Positions 39,784 to 52,279 of a DNA stretch of 64,000 nt are shown here, one piece after another. The stretch comes from Tubulanus polymorphus (taxonomy: Eukaryota > Nemertea > Palaeonemertea > Tubulaniformes > Tubulanidae). A program made the position numbers and the translations under genes. Location: NCBI RefSeq assembly GCF_964204645.1, contig NC_134029.1, positions 14,932,850 to 14,996,849 of the forward strand, written 5' to 3'. Position 1 is the stretch's first letter. Every line of letters begins with the position of its first letter. The notes below the pieces were generated by a model. That model worked only from the letters and a program-made list of their open reading frames with translations. It did not search any database and had not been told where the DNA came from.

Positions 39784-39813
39784 AGGGTTTTCTGTTACAT
39801 CACAGAAAACCCT
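39784..39813. repeat. recurrent 30-nt hairpin (family of eight copies)
   Basis: Arms AGGGTTTTCTGT and ACAGAAAACCCT with loop TACATC or TATTTC. Copies: 39784-39813, 39859-39888, 40720-40749, 40985-41014, 55980-56009, 56037-56065 (variant loop and arms), 63748-63777 and 63811-63840. Most are followed by ATTGAGATTCGCGTG and a TTA microsatellite. Confidence 0.9.
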
Positions 39814-40079
39814 ATTGAGATTCGCGTGTTTCTTATTATTATTATTATTATTATTATTAGGGTTTTCTGTTACATCACAGAAAACCCTATTGAGATTCGC
39901 GTGTTTCTTATTATTATTATTTTATGTCACACTATTTTCACTAAAATAACTAAGGCTTTGTTACCTTGCCGCTGTTGTCGATACAATCCGTATGATATCG
40001 TTCAGCTCACTGAGATCTACAAATACTCCGCGTGTTTTTTCACGAATCATCGTTACAAAAGCACTGTCGGGCCGTAAAC

Positions 40080-42350
40080 ATCGAAAATTTAGCCCCATTC
40101 AATGGGGCGACATGTTTTTCGAGTCGTCATCCCAAAATCAACCCGCAGAATTGTTTTCATTCAAACATTTGTTCCAAAAAAGTTGTTTTCACTCAACCAA
40201 ATTTCTTTGCCGGGACAAAAAGTTCTTCATTTCAACAATAACATAGCTTTTTATTCGAACACATTTGTCAGAATAAAGAAAAGTTTTGGTTCAAACAAAA
40301 AGCGTATTGTTCGATCAAACAGAATTGTTTTCATTCGAACAAGATTTTCTTGTCGGAAGTTTTTTGATCGAACGGCGTGTTAAGGTCGTTTTGGAAATTT
40401 ACTCGGTCTGGTATATTTTGGATTACTGTGTATGTCATTTGTCAGGACATTAAACAGAAGACGACTTAGGATACTACTTTGCGTGACTCCACTAGTTAAA
40501 CCGACTTATTCCAAGATTCCGTTGATTTCGGCTACAAGTTTTCGTTCAGAGATAACTGCTGAGCCATTTGAGCGACCTATCATTGATGCCATTTTCTAAT
40601 AGCCTGTTTAGTAATGGCTGATGTTGAACCTTATCAAATGCTTTGTCGAAATCCACCGTTGAACAGGATTCAAGGCTGTGCAGAAAACCCGTTATCGCTG
40701 CTATTCAGCTATATTTATTAGGGTTTTCTGTTACATCACAGAAAACCCTATTGAGATTCGCGTGTTTCTTATTATTGTCGTAGCTCGGTCCCGATTGACC
40801 GAGATTGGCCTTTGATCAACCTTAGGGCGGGTGAACTATAAATTATGTTATGTTAAACCGCATTGGTGTGACTTGACACGTCAAATGCGTATCCCGTATT
40901 GATATATTTCTATTATCCACTTTTCAAACTATGAATAGCACGCCTGCTCAGAAAACCCGTTATCGCTGCTTTGCAGCTATATTTAGGGTTTTCTGTTATT
41001 TCACAGAAAACCCTATTGATATCCGCGTGATTATTATTATTATTATTTTCTTCCACACTATTTTTACCAAAAGAACATAGGCTTTGTTACCTTACCACTG
41101 TTTCATATACAATCCATATAATATCGTTCAGCTCACTGAGATCTACAAATAGCCCGCGTGTTTTTTCACGAATCATCGTTACAAAAGGGCTGTCGGACCG
41201 TAAACATCGAAAATTTAGCCCCATTCAATGGGGCGACATGTTTTTCGAGTCGTCATCCCGAAATCAACCCGCAGGCCGACTGTCACTTCGATTATCAATT
41301 CAAGTATAAATGAACTAATTTATTGCCGCAGACTTCACATTCAGTCGCGGTCTTCAAACAGTGATTTTAACAATAGCCCATTTTCCTCATCAAATCATAT
41401 TACCGATACACTGGAAATTTACTACTTTAGATTTTAAAAGCACTGTCGAGCCGTAAACATCGACGAATCGACGTGTGTTACTACATCGTCGTTCCGGGGA
41501 TCAGCTGCGAGTTTCTCCTCATCATGAGAATCAAATCGAGTACAAATTAATTTATTACTACCAGTGATTTGGCTGCGGGTTTCAAGGAGTTAGTATAACA
41601 ATACCTATTTTTCTTTACCGAATTAACCGTGTATTTACTAAGATAAATCTTTAGTGTACCGGGGATCGTAGGCCTAAACTAAACACGCCGAAGAGATTTA
41701 GCGGAGAAAAGCTGTTATGTCGACGAGGTATCAAAATAAAAGAATATATTACTTTATTCGGCCGCGGGCTTCAACCTCTATATCAATACCATCAATACTC
41801 TATATTTCCTACAGTACATACCGATCATTGTCAAATGCACAAGGTATTTACTAAATACAAGTATATAACACACTCCTATCCGTATGCTGGACTCACTTGA
41901 CATTCGGAGTAAGCGTTCGCTGTGGGGGAAAGGGATCGTTCGCTGTGTCGCTTGAAGTGTTTATCGAGTTTGACGCGGCTTTAGGCCTACCGGTACTGAG
42001 CTTTACTGTATCAAACAAACACAGTACAATTGTTGCGTTTATTAACGGACTCATTGGATTGAACTTCAAAACAAAATTTACGATATTTAGGTGGGTTGTT
42101 AAATTCAATAGGCCTACGACCAATCTGTCCGGATGTTAGGCCTACGCATATACAAAGGCCTACATAGGCTAGTAGCCTCTACTAAGTTAAGCGTTCGCTG
42201 TAGGGGAAAGGAGATCGTTCGCTGTGTCGCTTGAAGTGTTTATCGAGTTTTAAGCGACCTTAAGGCATTAGTATGGTGGCTGATAAGGGCCATGCGTAAA
42301 AAAAACACGTATATGCAAATGAGGGCGACATTATGACAAAACAACAAAAC
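40080..42350. repeat. duplicated module, copy A
   Basis: The module contains CGAAAATTTAGCCCCATTCA and GAACAAAC-rich low-complexity repeats, a LINE RT fragment, hairpin repeats and a stretch ending in the TAGGCCTAC-rich segment near 42100-42180. Related copies: B 48020-49735, C 52280-54330, D 55110-55980. Copies A and B agree almost base for base over 41100-42350 and 48480-49720. Copy A is interrupted at its right end by the LTR-like insertion. Confidence 0.85.
40383..40690 (-). pseudogene. LINE reverse transcriptase fragment, copy A
   Basis: Minus-strand translation includes TVDFDKAFDKVQHQPLLNRL (RT motif with the catalytic Asp) and GVTQSSILSRLLFNVLTND (equivalent of GVPQGSxLGPLLF). Only about 100 codons remain. 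The same fragment occurs in the other modules. Confidence 0.8.
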
Positions 42351-43056
42351 TAATGTGGCGAAAATTGTCAATATCTGGGGTGGGTTTGACCACAAAATGT
42401 CGGTCTTTGGTGAAATTATATTATGTATTTCGGAATGGCCTTAAGCCGTTCTTTTCTCATTGTTTCTTTTTAGATGTACGTATTCCGGGACGGGGCTGGG
42501 TGTTCTGCGGCGATGTTTCGGGATCTTTTCGGCTCAATTTCAATCTGACAGATTTTTGGCAGTCCTGTCAGATTCCAATTTCACGACCTGGGCAGGCCCC
42601 CGCGGTGTTGGCCACGCCACATCGCGGTGACATTAGCGATTTTTCGGCGCCTGTCCAGGCCATTCTTTTATCCTCCACCTACCTATTAGTGTGTGTTCTC
42701 CTTTTTATATTCGAGACCCAACTTCTTTGATTTTGGGCCGTTTTGGTTCCGTCTTGTCGCCGGAGAATTCTCCAGCCCTGCTCGTGTTTACGCTCGTTTT
42801 TACGACGCCGTTCGCTGGCGCCGCCTCACTTCCGTGTGAGCGTTTTCGCGGTGGTGCGGTTAACTCCGGTTTATTTTTAGTAAATATCTCCGTATCGGTC
42901 TTATAGTCGTCATTTTTCGCGTTAATCTTAAAATATTATAGAACTTAATTCTATTTCTCGCGTATGAAGTCTTTATTTAGGGTTTTATCATTCGTCACGG
43001 TCGAATGATTTCGCGTGCTCTACTTTGTCCGCGGATCGTATCACTGCTCGTCACGC

Positions 43057-43125
43057 TTGACCAATCACCGCGTGCGTTGACCGCATGAAAACTATAAATT
43101 TGGCGCAATCGCGCTCATTGGCAAC
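43057..43125 (+). promoter_or_regulatory. candidate LTR promoter
   Basis: GACCAATCA followed about 30 bp downstream by ACTATAAATTTGG, a CCAAT/TATA arrangement with a plausible transcription start near 43120. Sequence-only call. Confidence 0.35.
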
Positions 43126-43689
43126 TTGGCTCTGGCAGAGCCACATTAGAAACTCTTCTTGCTGCCTCTTCACCGTATTACGAATCGGACGCTGTAAATC
43201 GTACAGATCATGTAAGAAGACAATTTTACTCTCTAATTAAGACACGGGCCTCCGGGTCGTCTGACCCCGGGATCGCTGCAGTGGTTTTTGACATCCCGCC
43301 CTCAGTGAGTCCCGAGTGCCGACGCACCCGGGGGTCGTGTTGTCGTCGGCCATGGGCTGCCGATAAACTCGTCACTTACAATCCTGTAAATATTGTAAAT
43401 TCTCCGTCAGTTCATCGTCTGTTTAAATTCAATCCTCTGACGATGCCAACTTAACGCTCTCGTCGCTGTAATTAGTAATAGTAATAGTAATAATAATAGT
43501 ATGGTAGGCCTATATCTTCTGTGCTATTTCCGTAATTTTACTCCGAGATGTCGTTTCTGCTGACCATGAAAATCACCTGTATTCAGTAACTCCTTTTTCG
43601 AACGAACACGCGGTCGTTTCATCTTCTTGACGTCGCCTCTGAATTTCGACTCTTTGAGTTCGCGTCACCGACATTTTGAATTTGGCGCG

Positions 43690-44190
43690 CAGTCGTTGAT
43701 TAACGACAACGCTCGTCGTTAACTATTTGACGCTCCGTCGTATAATTCTTATCGTTGATTGAAGACAACGCTCGTCGTTAACTATTTGACGCTCCGTCGT
43801 ATAATTCTTATCGTTGATTAACGACAACGCTCGTCGTTAACTATTTGACGCTCCGTCGTATAATTCATATCGTTGATTAACGACAACGCTCGTCGTTAAC
43901 TATTTGACGCTCCGTCGTATAATTCATATCGTTGATTAACGACCACGCTCGTCGTTAACTATTTGACGCTCCGTCGTATAATTCATATCGTTGATTAACG
44001 ACCACGCTCGTCGTTAACTATTTGACGCTCCGTCGTATAATTCTTATCGTTGATTGAAGACAACGCTCGTCGTTAACTATTTGACGCTCCGTCGTATAAT
44101 TCTTATCGTTGATTAACGACAACGCTCGTCGTTAACTACTTGACGCTCCGTCGTTAACATCTTAATCGTTGATTAGCTTCGACGCTCGTT
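43690..44190. repeat. 59-bp minisatellite inside the LTR
   Basis: About eight tandem copies, period 59. Most units contain a hairpin with arms TTAACGAC and GTCGTTAA around AACGCTC or CACGCTC, then CTATTTGACGCTCCGTCG. The hairpin arm is lost in the copies with TTGATTGAAGAC. Confidence 0.92.
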
Positions 44191-44199
44191 TACTGAGAC

Positions 44200-45000
44200 C
44201 TAAGTTATTTTAGATACACACCGGAGTCCGCCGCGCCACCGCTTCTATTTGACGTTCGGTCGTCTCCTTTGTATGCTACCGTACATTGACTGTACCAAGG
44301 CTTTGCAAGCCATGAAGGGCACATTCTTTTTATATATCGAAATGTAAATAATCAAGGTGTTTTGCGTGTGGACATGATGTCCCCTTGGCATCAAGAACGA
44401 TGAACTTTGTATTATAAGAAAATATATATATTTAATAATTCGTACTACATTCCAATCAAACTTCGAATCTTGCGTTTATTTGATTCGCCGGCACTGGAAG
44501 GAAGGACGAGGATTTCTGTTTGTTTTCCTGCTGCATCGAACCCATTTAGTTCTACGTGAGGATCGTTCCCCTATTGACCGTCGCTACGGACAACACTTAT
44601 GCATACGACTAGTTTGACAGATCTGGCATGAGTCGCAATTAGCTCCTGAGATGACGGGGGACAGCTATGTGCGAGAGGGCACTTGGAATGGGGGTAGCCA
44701 TATCCGCCGAGTAATCAACACTGCGAGTTTCGTCCGAGGAAAGCCCCTAAAGCGGATTACTCTGAGGAGAGCGGGTTGGGGGGTCTGTATTGGCCACACA
44801 GATTAAGGCTACGTGGAGTAGGGAGGCGACTGTTTGGAGGAGAGCGTACTGCTTAAGCGCCCTTTTTAGCGACATTTTTTAATAGAGGAACCGATTCTAC
44901 AAATTTGTATCATTTACTTTCCTGGGGAAGACAAGAGTCTCCTTGCCGTATTCACTACCCGAGTGCGGTCGACCCAGGCGGACCCGTGTAGCGAGCGCCC
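44200..45000. other. no gene recognised (distal part of the LTR-like insertion)
   Basis: Mixed GC content, no open frame with coding character. Confidence 0.35.
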
Positions 45001-45108
45001 CGGCACAGCAGAGTGACTACGACTACGCTACCTATGGACAACAGCAGTCACTACCTGAATTACTATTTTTTTTTATGTTTACACTACAACCGCTACACTA
45101 AAATAACG

Positions 45109-48020
45109 CGACAAAACAATAATTTTGGTTTTGTCGCCCGCGACAATTCATTATTTCGGTTTTATCGCCCGCGACAACTCATTATTTTGATTTTATCGCC
45201 CGCGACAATTCATTAATTTGGTTTTGTCACCCGCGACAAATCAATATTTTGGTTTTGTCGCCCACGAAAATTCAATATTTTGGGTTTATCGCCCGCGACA
45301 ATTCATTATTTTGGTTTTATCGCCTGCAACAATTCATTGTTTTGGTTTTGTCGCACGCAACAATTAATAATTTTGGTTTTATCGCCCGCGACAATTTTTT
45401 TTGGTACCGGTTTTATCGCCTGCGACACTTCAATATTTTGGTTTTATCACCTGCGACAATTCAATATTTTGGTTTTATCGCCAGCGACATTTCATTATTT
45501 TGGTTTTATCACCTGCGACAATTCAATATTTTGGTTTTATCAACCGGAACAATTGATTATTTTGGTTTTATCGCCCGCAACAATTCAATAATTTTGTTTT
45601 GTCACCCGCGACAAATCAATATTTTGGTTTTGTCGCCCACGAAAATTCAATATTTTGGGTTTATCGCCCGCGACAATTCATTATTTTGGTTTTATCGCCT
45701 GCAACAATTCATTGTTTTGGTTTTGTTGCACGCAACAATTCATAATTTTGGTTTTATCGCCCGCGACAATTTTTTTTTGTACCGGTTTTATCGCCTGCGA
45801 CACATCAATATTTTGGTTTTATCGCCCGCAACAATTCATTAGTTTGGTTTTGTCGCCCGCGACAATTCAATATTTTGGTTTTGTCGCCCGCGACAATTCA
45901 AGATTTTGGTTTTATCGCCCGCGACAATTAAATATTTTGGTTTTATCGCTCGCGACAATTCATTAATTTGGTTTTGTCACCCGTGACAAATCAGTATTTT
46001 GGTTTTGTCGCCCACGACAATTCAATTTTTTGGTTTTATCGCCCGCGACAATCCATTAATTTGGTTTTGTCACCCGCGACAAATCAATATTTTGGTTTTG
46101 TCGCCTGCGACAATTCAATATTTTGGTTTTATCGCCAGCGACAATTGATTATTTTGGTTTTATCAACCGGAACAATTGATTATTTTGGTTTTATCGCCCG
46201 CGACAATTCAATAATTTTGTTTTGTCACCCGCGACAAATCAATATTTTGGTTTTGTCGCCCACGAAAATTCAATATTTTGGGTTTATCGCCCGCGACAAT
46301 TCATTATTTTGGTTTTATCGCCTGCAACAATTCATTGTTTTGGTTTTGTCGCACGCAACAATTCATAATTTTGGTTTTATCGCCCGCGACAATTTTTTTT
46401 GGTACCAGTTTTATCGCCTGCGACACTTCAATATTTTGGTTTTATCACCTGCGACAATTCAATATTTTGGTTTTATCGCCAGCGACATTTCATTATTTTG
46501 GTTTTATCACCTGCGACAATTCAATATTTTGGTTTTATCAACGGGAACAATTGATTATTTTGGTTTTATCGCCCGCGACAATTCAATAATTTTGTTTTGT
46601 CACCCGCGACAAATCAATATTTTGGTTTTGTCGCCCACGAAAATTCAATATTTTGGGTTTATCGCCCGCGACAATTCATTATTTTGGTTTTATCGCCTGC
46701 AACAATTCATTGTTTTGGTTTTGTCGCACGCAACAATTCATAATTTTGGTTTTATCGGCGGCGACAATTTTTTTTGTACCGGTTTTATCGCCTGCGACAC
46801 ATCAATATTTTGGTTTTATCACCTGCGACAATTCAATATTTTGGTTTTATCGCCAGCGACATTTCATTATTTTGGTTTTATCGCCCGCGACAATTCATTA
46901 GTTTGGTTTTGTCGCCCGCGACAATTCAATATTTTGGTTTTGTCCCACGCGACAATTCAATGTTTTTGGTTTTATCGCCTGCGACAATTCAATATTTTGG
47001 TTTTATCGCCAGCGACAATTCATTATTTTGGTTTTATCGCCAGCGACAATTCTTTATTTTGTTTTTGGCGCCCGCGACAATTTTTTTTTGGTTTTGTCGC
47101 CCGCGACAATTCAATATTTTGGTTTTATCGCCCGCGATAATTCATTATTTTGGTTTTGTCGCCCGCGATAATTCATTATTACGGTTTTATCGCCCGCGAC
47201 AATTCATTATTTTGGTTTTATATTTTGTTTTTGTCGCCCCTGACAATTCATTATTTTGGTTTTATCGCCCGCGACAATTCATTATTTTGGTATTGTCGCC
47301 CCGACAATTCTTTTTTTGGTTTTGTCGCCCGCGACAATTCATTAGTTTGGTTTTTGTCGACAATTCATTATTTTGGTGTTGTCGCTCGCGACAATTCACC
47401 ATTTTGGTTTTGTCCCCCGCGACAATTCATTATTTTGGTTTTATCGCCCGCGACAATTTATTATTTTGGTTTTGTCGCCCGCGACAATTTTTCTTTTTGG
47501 TTTTGTCGCCCGAGACAATTCATTATTTTTTTTTAATATTTTGTTTTTGTCGTCCGCGACAATTTTTTTTTGGTTTTGTTGCCCGCGACAATTCACCATT
47601 TTGGTTTTGTCGCCCGCGACAATTCTTTTTTTGGTTTTGTCGCCCGCGACAATTCATTAGTTTGGTTTTGTCGCCCGCGACAATTCAATATTTTGTTTTT
47701 GTCGCCCGCGACAATTCAATATATTGGTTTTATCGCCCACGACAATTCATTACTTTGGTTTTACCTCCAGCGAAAATTCATTATTTTGGTTTTGTTGCCC
47801 GCGACAATTCATTATTTTGGTTTAATCGCCCGGGACGATTCAATAATTTGGTTTTAACGCCCGCGACGATTCATTATTGTGGTTTTATCGCCCGCGACAA
47901 TTCATTATTTTGGTTTTATCGCCCGCGACAATTCATTATTTTTGTTTTGTCAGCCGTTACAATTCATTATTTTGGTTTTGTCACCCGCGACAATTCATAA
48001 TTTTGGTTTTGTCGCCCGTG
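45109..48020. repeat. 31-bp satellite array 1
   Basis: About 94 diverged copies of a unit with core TTTTATCGCCCGCGACAATT followed by CATTATTTTGG. A higher-order repeat of about 375 bp (12 units) recurs at 45280, 45655, 46278 and 46653, marked by CCCACGAAAATTC and TTTTTTTTGGTACC variants. All plus frames are open because the unit has no stop codon and its length is not a multiple of three. Long apparent proteins here (up to 408 codons) are artefacts. Confidence 0.95.
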
Positions 48021-49735
48021 GTTTTGTCGTAACATTAAGTTTTTTGATCGAACAGTGTGTTAAGGTAGTTTTGGAAATTTACTCGGTCTGGTATATTTTG
48101 GATTACTGTGTATGTCATTTGTCAGGAGATTAAACAGAAGACTACTTAGGATACTACCTTGCGTGACTCCACTAGTTAGACCGTCTCATTCCAAGATGAG
48201 GCGTTCCGTTGATTTCGGTTACAAGTTTCCGTTCAGAGATAACTGCTGAGCCATTTGGGCGACCTATCATTGATACTGTTTCCTAATAGCCTGTTTAGTA
48301 ATGGCTGATGTTGAGCCTTATCAAATGCTCCGTTGAAATCCACAGTTGAACAGGATTCTAAGACTGTGCAGAAAACCCGTTATCGCTGCTTTGCAGCTAT
48401 ATTTATTATTATTTTCTTCCACACTATTTTTACCAAAAGAACATAGGCTTTGTTACCTTACCGCTGTTTAATATACAATCCATATAATATCGTTCAGCTC
48501 ACTGAGATCTACAAATAGCCCGCGTGTTTTTTCACGAATCATCGTTACAAAAGCGCTGTCGGGCCGTAAACATCGAAAATTTAGCCCCATTCAATGGGGC
48601 GACATGTTTTTCGAGTCGTCATCCCGAAATCAACCCGCAGGCCGACTGTCACTTCGATTATCAATTCAAGTATAAATGAACTAATTTATTGCCGCAGACT
48701 TCAAATTCAGTCGCGGTCTTCAAACAGTGATTTTAACAATAGCCCATTTTCCTCATCAAATCATATTACCGATACACTGGAAATTTACTACTTTAGATTT
48801 TAAAAGCACTGTCGAGCCGTAAACATCGACGAATCGACGTGTGTTACTACATCGTCGTTCCGGGGATCAACTGCGAGTTTCTCCTCATCATGAGAATCAA
48901 ATCGAGTACAAATTAATTTATTACTACCATTGATTTGGCTGCGGGTTTCAAGGAGTTAGTATAACAATACCTATTTTTCTTTACCGAATTAACCGTGTAT
49001 TTACTAAGATAAATCTTTAGTGTACCGGGGAATCGTAGGCCTAAACTAAACACGCCGAAGAGATATAGCGGAGAAAAGCTGTTATGTCGACGAGGTATCA
49101 AAATAAAAGAATATATTACTTTATTCGGCCGCGGGCTTCAACCTCTATATCAATACCATCAATACTCTATATTTCCTACAGTACATACCGATCATTGTCA
49201 AATGCACAAGGTATTTACTAAATACAAGTATATAACACATAATCCTTTCCGTATGCTGGACTCACACTTGACATTCGGAGTAAGCGTTTGCTGTGGGGGA
49301 AAGGAGATCGTTCGCTGTGTCGCTTGAAGTGTTTATCGAGTTTGACGCGGCTTTAGGCCTACCGGTACTGAGCTTTACTGACTCAAACAAACACAGTACA
49401 ATTGTTGCGTTTATTAACGGACTCATTGGATTGAACTTCAAAACAAAATTTACCATATTTAGGTGGGTTGTTAAATTCAATAGGCCTACGACCAATCTGT
49501 CCGGATGTTAGGCCTACGCATATACAAAGGCCTACATAGGCTAGTAGCCTCTACTAGGTTAAGCGTTCGCTGTGGGGGAAAGGAGATCGTTCGCTGTGTC
49601 GCTTGAAGTGTTTATCGAGATTTACGCGACCTTAAGGCTTTAGTGTGGTGGCTGATAAGGGCCATGCGTAAGAAAATGACGTATATGCAAATGAGGGCGA
49701 CATTATGGCAAAACGACAAAACTAAAATAACACGA
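48020..49735. repeat. duplicated module, copy B
   Basis: Near-identical to 40380-42350 except for one hairpin region. It lies between the two satellite arrays and runs straight into array 2 through ACAAAACTAAAATAACACGA, the uninterrupted form of the LTR target site. Confidence 0.88.
48061..48370 (-). pseudogene. LINE reverse transcriptase fragment, copy B
   Basis: Same fragment as at 40383-40690, with point differences (for example GAACGGAACGCC restored near 48195). Confidence 0.75.
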
Positions 49736-51357
49736 CAAAACAATAATTTTGGTTTTGTCGCCGGCGACAATTCCTTATTTTGGTTTTATCGCCCGCGACA
49801 ATTCATTATTTTGGTTTTATCGCCCGCAACAATTTTTTTTTGTCGCGGTTTTATCGCCCGCGACAATTCATTATTTTGGTTTTATCGCCCGCAACAATTC
49901 ATTAGTTTGGTTTTGTCGCCCGCGACAATTCAAGATTTTGGTTTTTCTGCCGCGACAATTCATTTTTTGGATTTGTCGCCCGCGACAATTCATAATTTTG
50001 GTTTTGTCGCCCGCGCCAATTCATTATTTTGGTTTTATCGCCCGCGACAATTCATTAATTTGGTTTTATCGCCCGCGACAATTCATTAATTTGGTTTTGT
50101 CACCCGCGACATTGGCGACAATTCAAGATTTTGGTTTTATCGCCCGCGACAATTCATTTTTTGGATTTGTCGCCCACGACAATTCAATATTTTGGTTTTA
50201 TCGCCCGCGACAATTCATTATTTTGGTTTTATCGCCCGCGACAATTCATTAATTTGGTTTTATCGCCCGCGACAATTCATTAATTTGGTTTTGTCACCCG
50301 CGACAAAACAATATTTTGATTTTGTCGCCCACGACAATTCAATAATTTGGTTTTATCGCCCGCGACAATTCATTATTTTGGTTTTATCGCCCGCGACAAT
50401 TCATTATTTTGGTTTTGTCGCACGCGACAATGGGGACAATTCAAGATTTTGGTTTTATCGCCCGCGACAATTCATTTTTTGGATTTGTCGCCCACGACAA
50501 TTCAATATTTTTGTTTTATCGCCCGCGACAATTCATTATTTTGGTTTTATCGCCCGCAACAATTTATTATTTTGGTTTCATCGCCCGCGACAATTCATTT
50601 TTTGGTTATGTCGCCCACGACAATTCAATATTTTGGTTTTATCGCCCGCGACAATTCATTATTTTGGTTTCATCGCCCGCGACAATTTTTTTTTCTTTTT
50701 GTCGCGGTTTTATCGCCTGCGACAATTCATTATTTGGTTTTATCGCCCGCGACAATTGAATATTTTGGTTTTGTCGCCCGCGACAATTCATGATTTTGGT
50801 TTTATCGCCCGCGACAATTCATTTTTTTGGTTTTATCGCCCGCGACAATTCATTTTTTTGGTTTTATCGCCCGCGACAATTTATTATTTTGGTTTTATCG
50901 CCCGCGACAATTCATTAGTTTGGTTTTGTCGCCAGCGACAATTGAATATTTTGGTTTTGTCGCCCGCGACAATTCATTATTTTGGTTTTATCGCCCGCGA
51001 CAATTCATTCTTTTGGTTTTGTCGCCCGCGAAAATTCAATATTTTGGTTTTATCGCCCGCGACAATTCATTATTTTGGTTTTGTCGCCCGCGACAATTCA
51101 TTATTTTGGTTTTATATTTTGTTTTTGTCGCCCGCGACAATTCAATATTTTGGTTTTATCGCCCGCGATAATTCATTACTTTGGTTTTGTCGCCCGAGAC
51201 AATTCATTATTTTGGTTTTATCGCCCGCGACAATTCATTTTTTTGGTTTTGTCGCCCGCGACAATTCAATATTTTGGTTTTATCGCCAGCGACAATTGAG
51301 TATTTTGGTTTTATCGCCCGCGACAATTAATTTTTTTGGTTTTGTCGCCCACATTAT
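49735..51357. repeat. 31-bp satellite array 2
   Basis: About 52 units of the array 1 family, with more uniform CGCCCGCGACAATTCATT units and without the 375-bp higher-order pattern. Ends at TTTTGTCGCCCACATTATTA. Confidence 0.95.
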
Positions 51358-51439
51358 TAGCTTTTAAATAATTAGGCCAATTAATAATGTTATAAAGACT
51401 TATGCTTTCGCCTATTTTGAAGTCGATTAATCTGATATA

Positions 51440-51820
51440 GTATGGAAGCGATAAAGGGCCTCGAGTTGTCGCGTTCAAACTCGACAAGTCGCCATATTTA
51501 TGTCGATATATCGCGATATATCGTGTCAAGTCCACATGAATATGTCTACATATCGTGACGTTTTCACGACAAATTTCGCTTATTTGCTCATTTTCCACGG
51601 ACAAGCCGTCATTTGAAGACATGTCTAAATTTAAGATGAGGACGCCAGTAATATGACGACTGAGTTTCAAGTCGTCATGAATATGTCGACTTGTCGCGAG
51701 GAAAGTGGTCGTGAAAACGAAATATGTCGTCAAAACGTCACGATATATCGACATATTCAATAATATGGCGACTTGTCGAGTTGGAACGCGTCATCTCGAG
51801 GCCCCATATCGCTTCCGTAG
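51440..51820. mobile_element. MITE with long inverted repeats
   Basis: Left end TATGGAAGCGATAAAGGGCC, right end inverted (GGCCCCATATCGCTTCCGTA). Internal AACTCGACAAGTCGCCATAT is also inverted. Flanking GATATAG is found directly on both sides, a 7-8-bp duplication compatible with hAT, but the exact boundary is ambiguous. No coding capacity. Confidence 0.6.
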
Positions 51821-51914
51821 ATATAGTGTCGAATATTAAGGTCATTTTGGCAGATTCTTCTTTTTAAAAGTGATATTAAAGCAATCATTCAAGTGATCCT
51901 ACTTAATGAAAGAT

Positions 51915-52075
51915 CTACGGAAGCGATAAAGGGCCTCGAGTTGTTGCGTTCCAACTCGACAAGTCGCCATATTTATGTCGATATATCGCATCAATTCGAC
52001 ATGAATATGTCGACATATCGTGACGTTTTGACGACTTGAAACTCAGTCGTCATATCACTGGCGTCCTCATCTTTC
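51915..52075. mobile_element. partial copy of the same MITE family
   Basis: Starts CTACGGAAGCGATAAAGGGC and follows the left half of 51440-51820. It lacks the matching right terminus and fuses to CGACTGGC-rich repeat sequence. Confidence 0.6.
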
Positions 52076-52079
52076 AGCA

Positions 52080-52275
52080 ACGCCAGTCACATGGAGTCGT
52101 ACGTGTTCTACTTTCTGCGACGCGACACGATTGTCACAACCAACCGACGCGCTCTTGCGACTGGCAGAAACTAGTCGCACACAATCGTATTGCAAGCGAC
52201 TTGCATCGAAACTTGCGATGCAACGCGAGGATTGCATCGTGTCACAAGACCAACCTACGTCTGGCTTTAAGTTAC
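52080..52275. repeat. fragment of the GC-rich inverted-repeat element
   Basis: Shares GCAACGCCAGTCAC and TCTTGCGACTGGCAGAAACT with 54513-55105 and ends in CCTACGTCTGGCTTTAA. Confidence 0.7.
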
Positions 52276-52279
52276 TGCG

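Larger units (their letters stand above)
42354..45097 (+). mobile_element. solo-LTR-like insertion, 2.74 kb
   Basis: Begins TGTGGCG and ends CGCTACA (near-perfect inverted ends, TG...CA) and is flanked by CTAA at 42350-42353 and 45098-45101. The paralogous module B has the uninterrupted site at about 49720-49735 (AAAACTAAAATAACACGAC), proving an insertion here. A CCAAT box (43059) and TATAAAT (43090) suggest a promoter inside. No gag or pol is present, so the simplest reading is a solo LTR of a very long-LTR retrotransposon. Orientation is inferred from the promoter boxes. A large non-autonomous element of another class is not excluded. Confidence 0.7.

Noticed and set aside
40102-41437. Recurring frames starting MGRHVFRVVIPKSTRR
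   Set aside because: They recur only because the module is duplicated and end in unrelated sequence; no conserved domain.
42353-42906. Open frames of 125 and 71 codons at the start of the LTR-like insertion
   Set aside because: No recognisable motifs; they lie in a segment explained as LTR U3 sequence.
45109-48133. Apparent proteins up to 408 residues with FWFYRPRQF/LVLSPATIHY repeats
   Set aside because: They arise because the 31-bp satellite unit has no stop in any forward frame. All three frames show the same 31-residue cycle, which is a translation artefact.
45109-51357. CRISPR-like array
   Set aside because: Repeats are head-to-tail without unique spacers, in a eukaryotic context and without cas genes.
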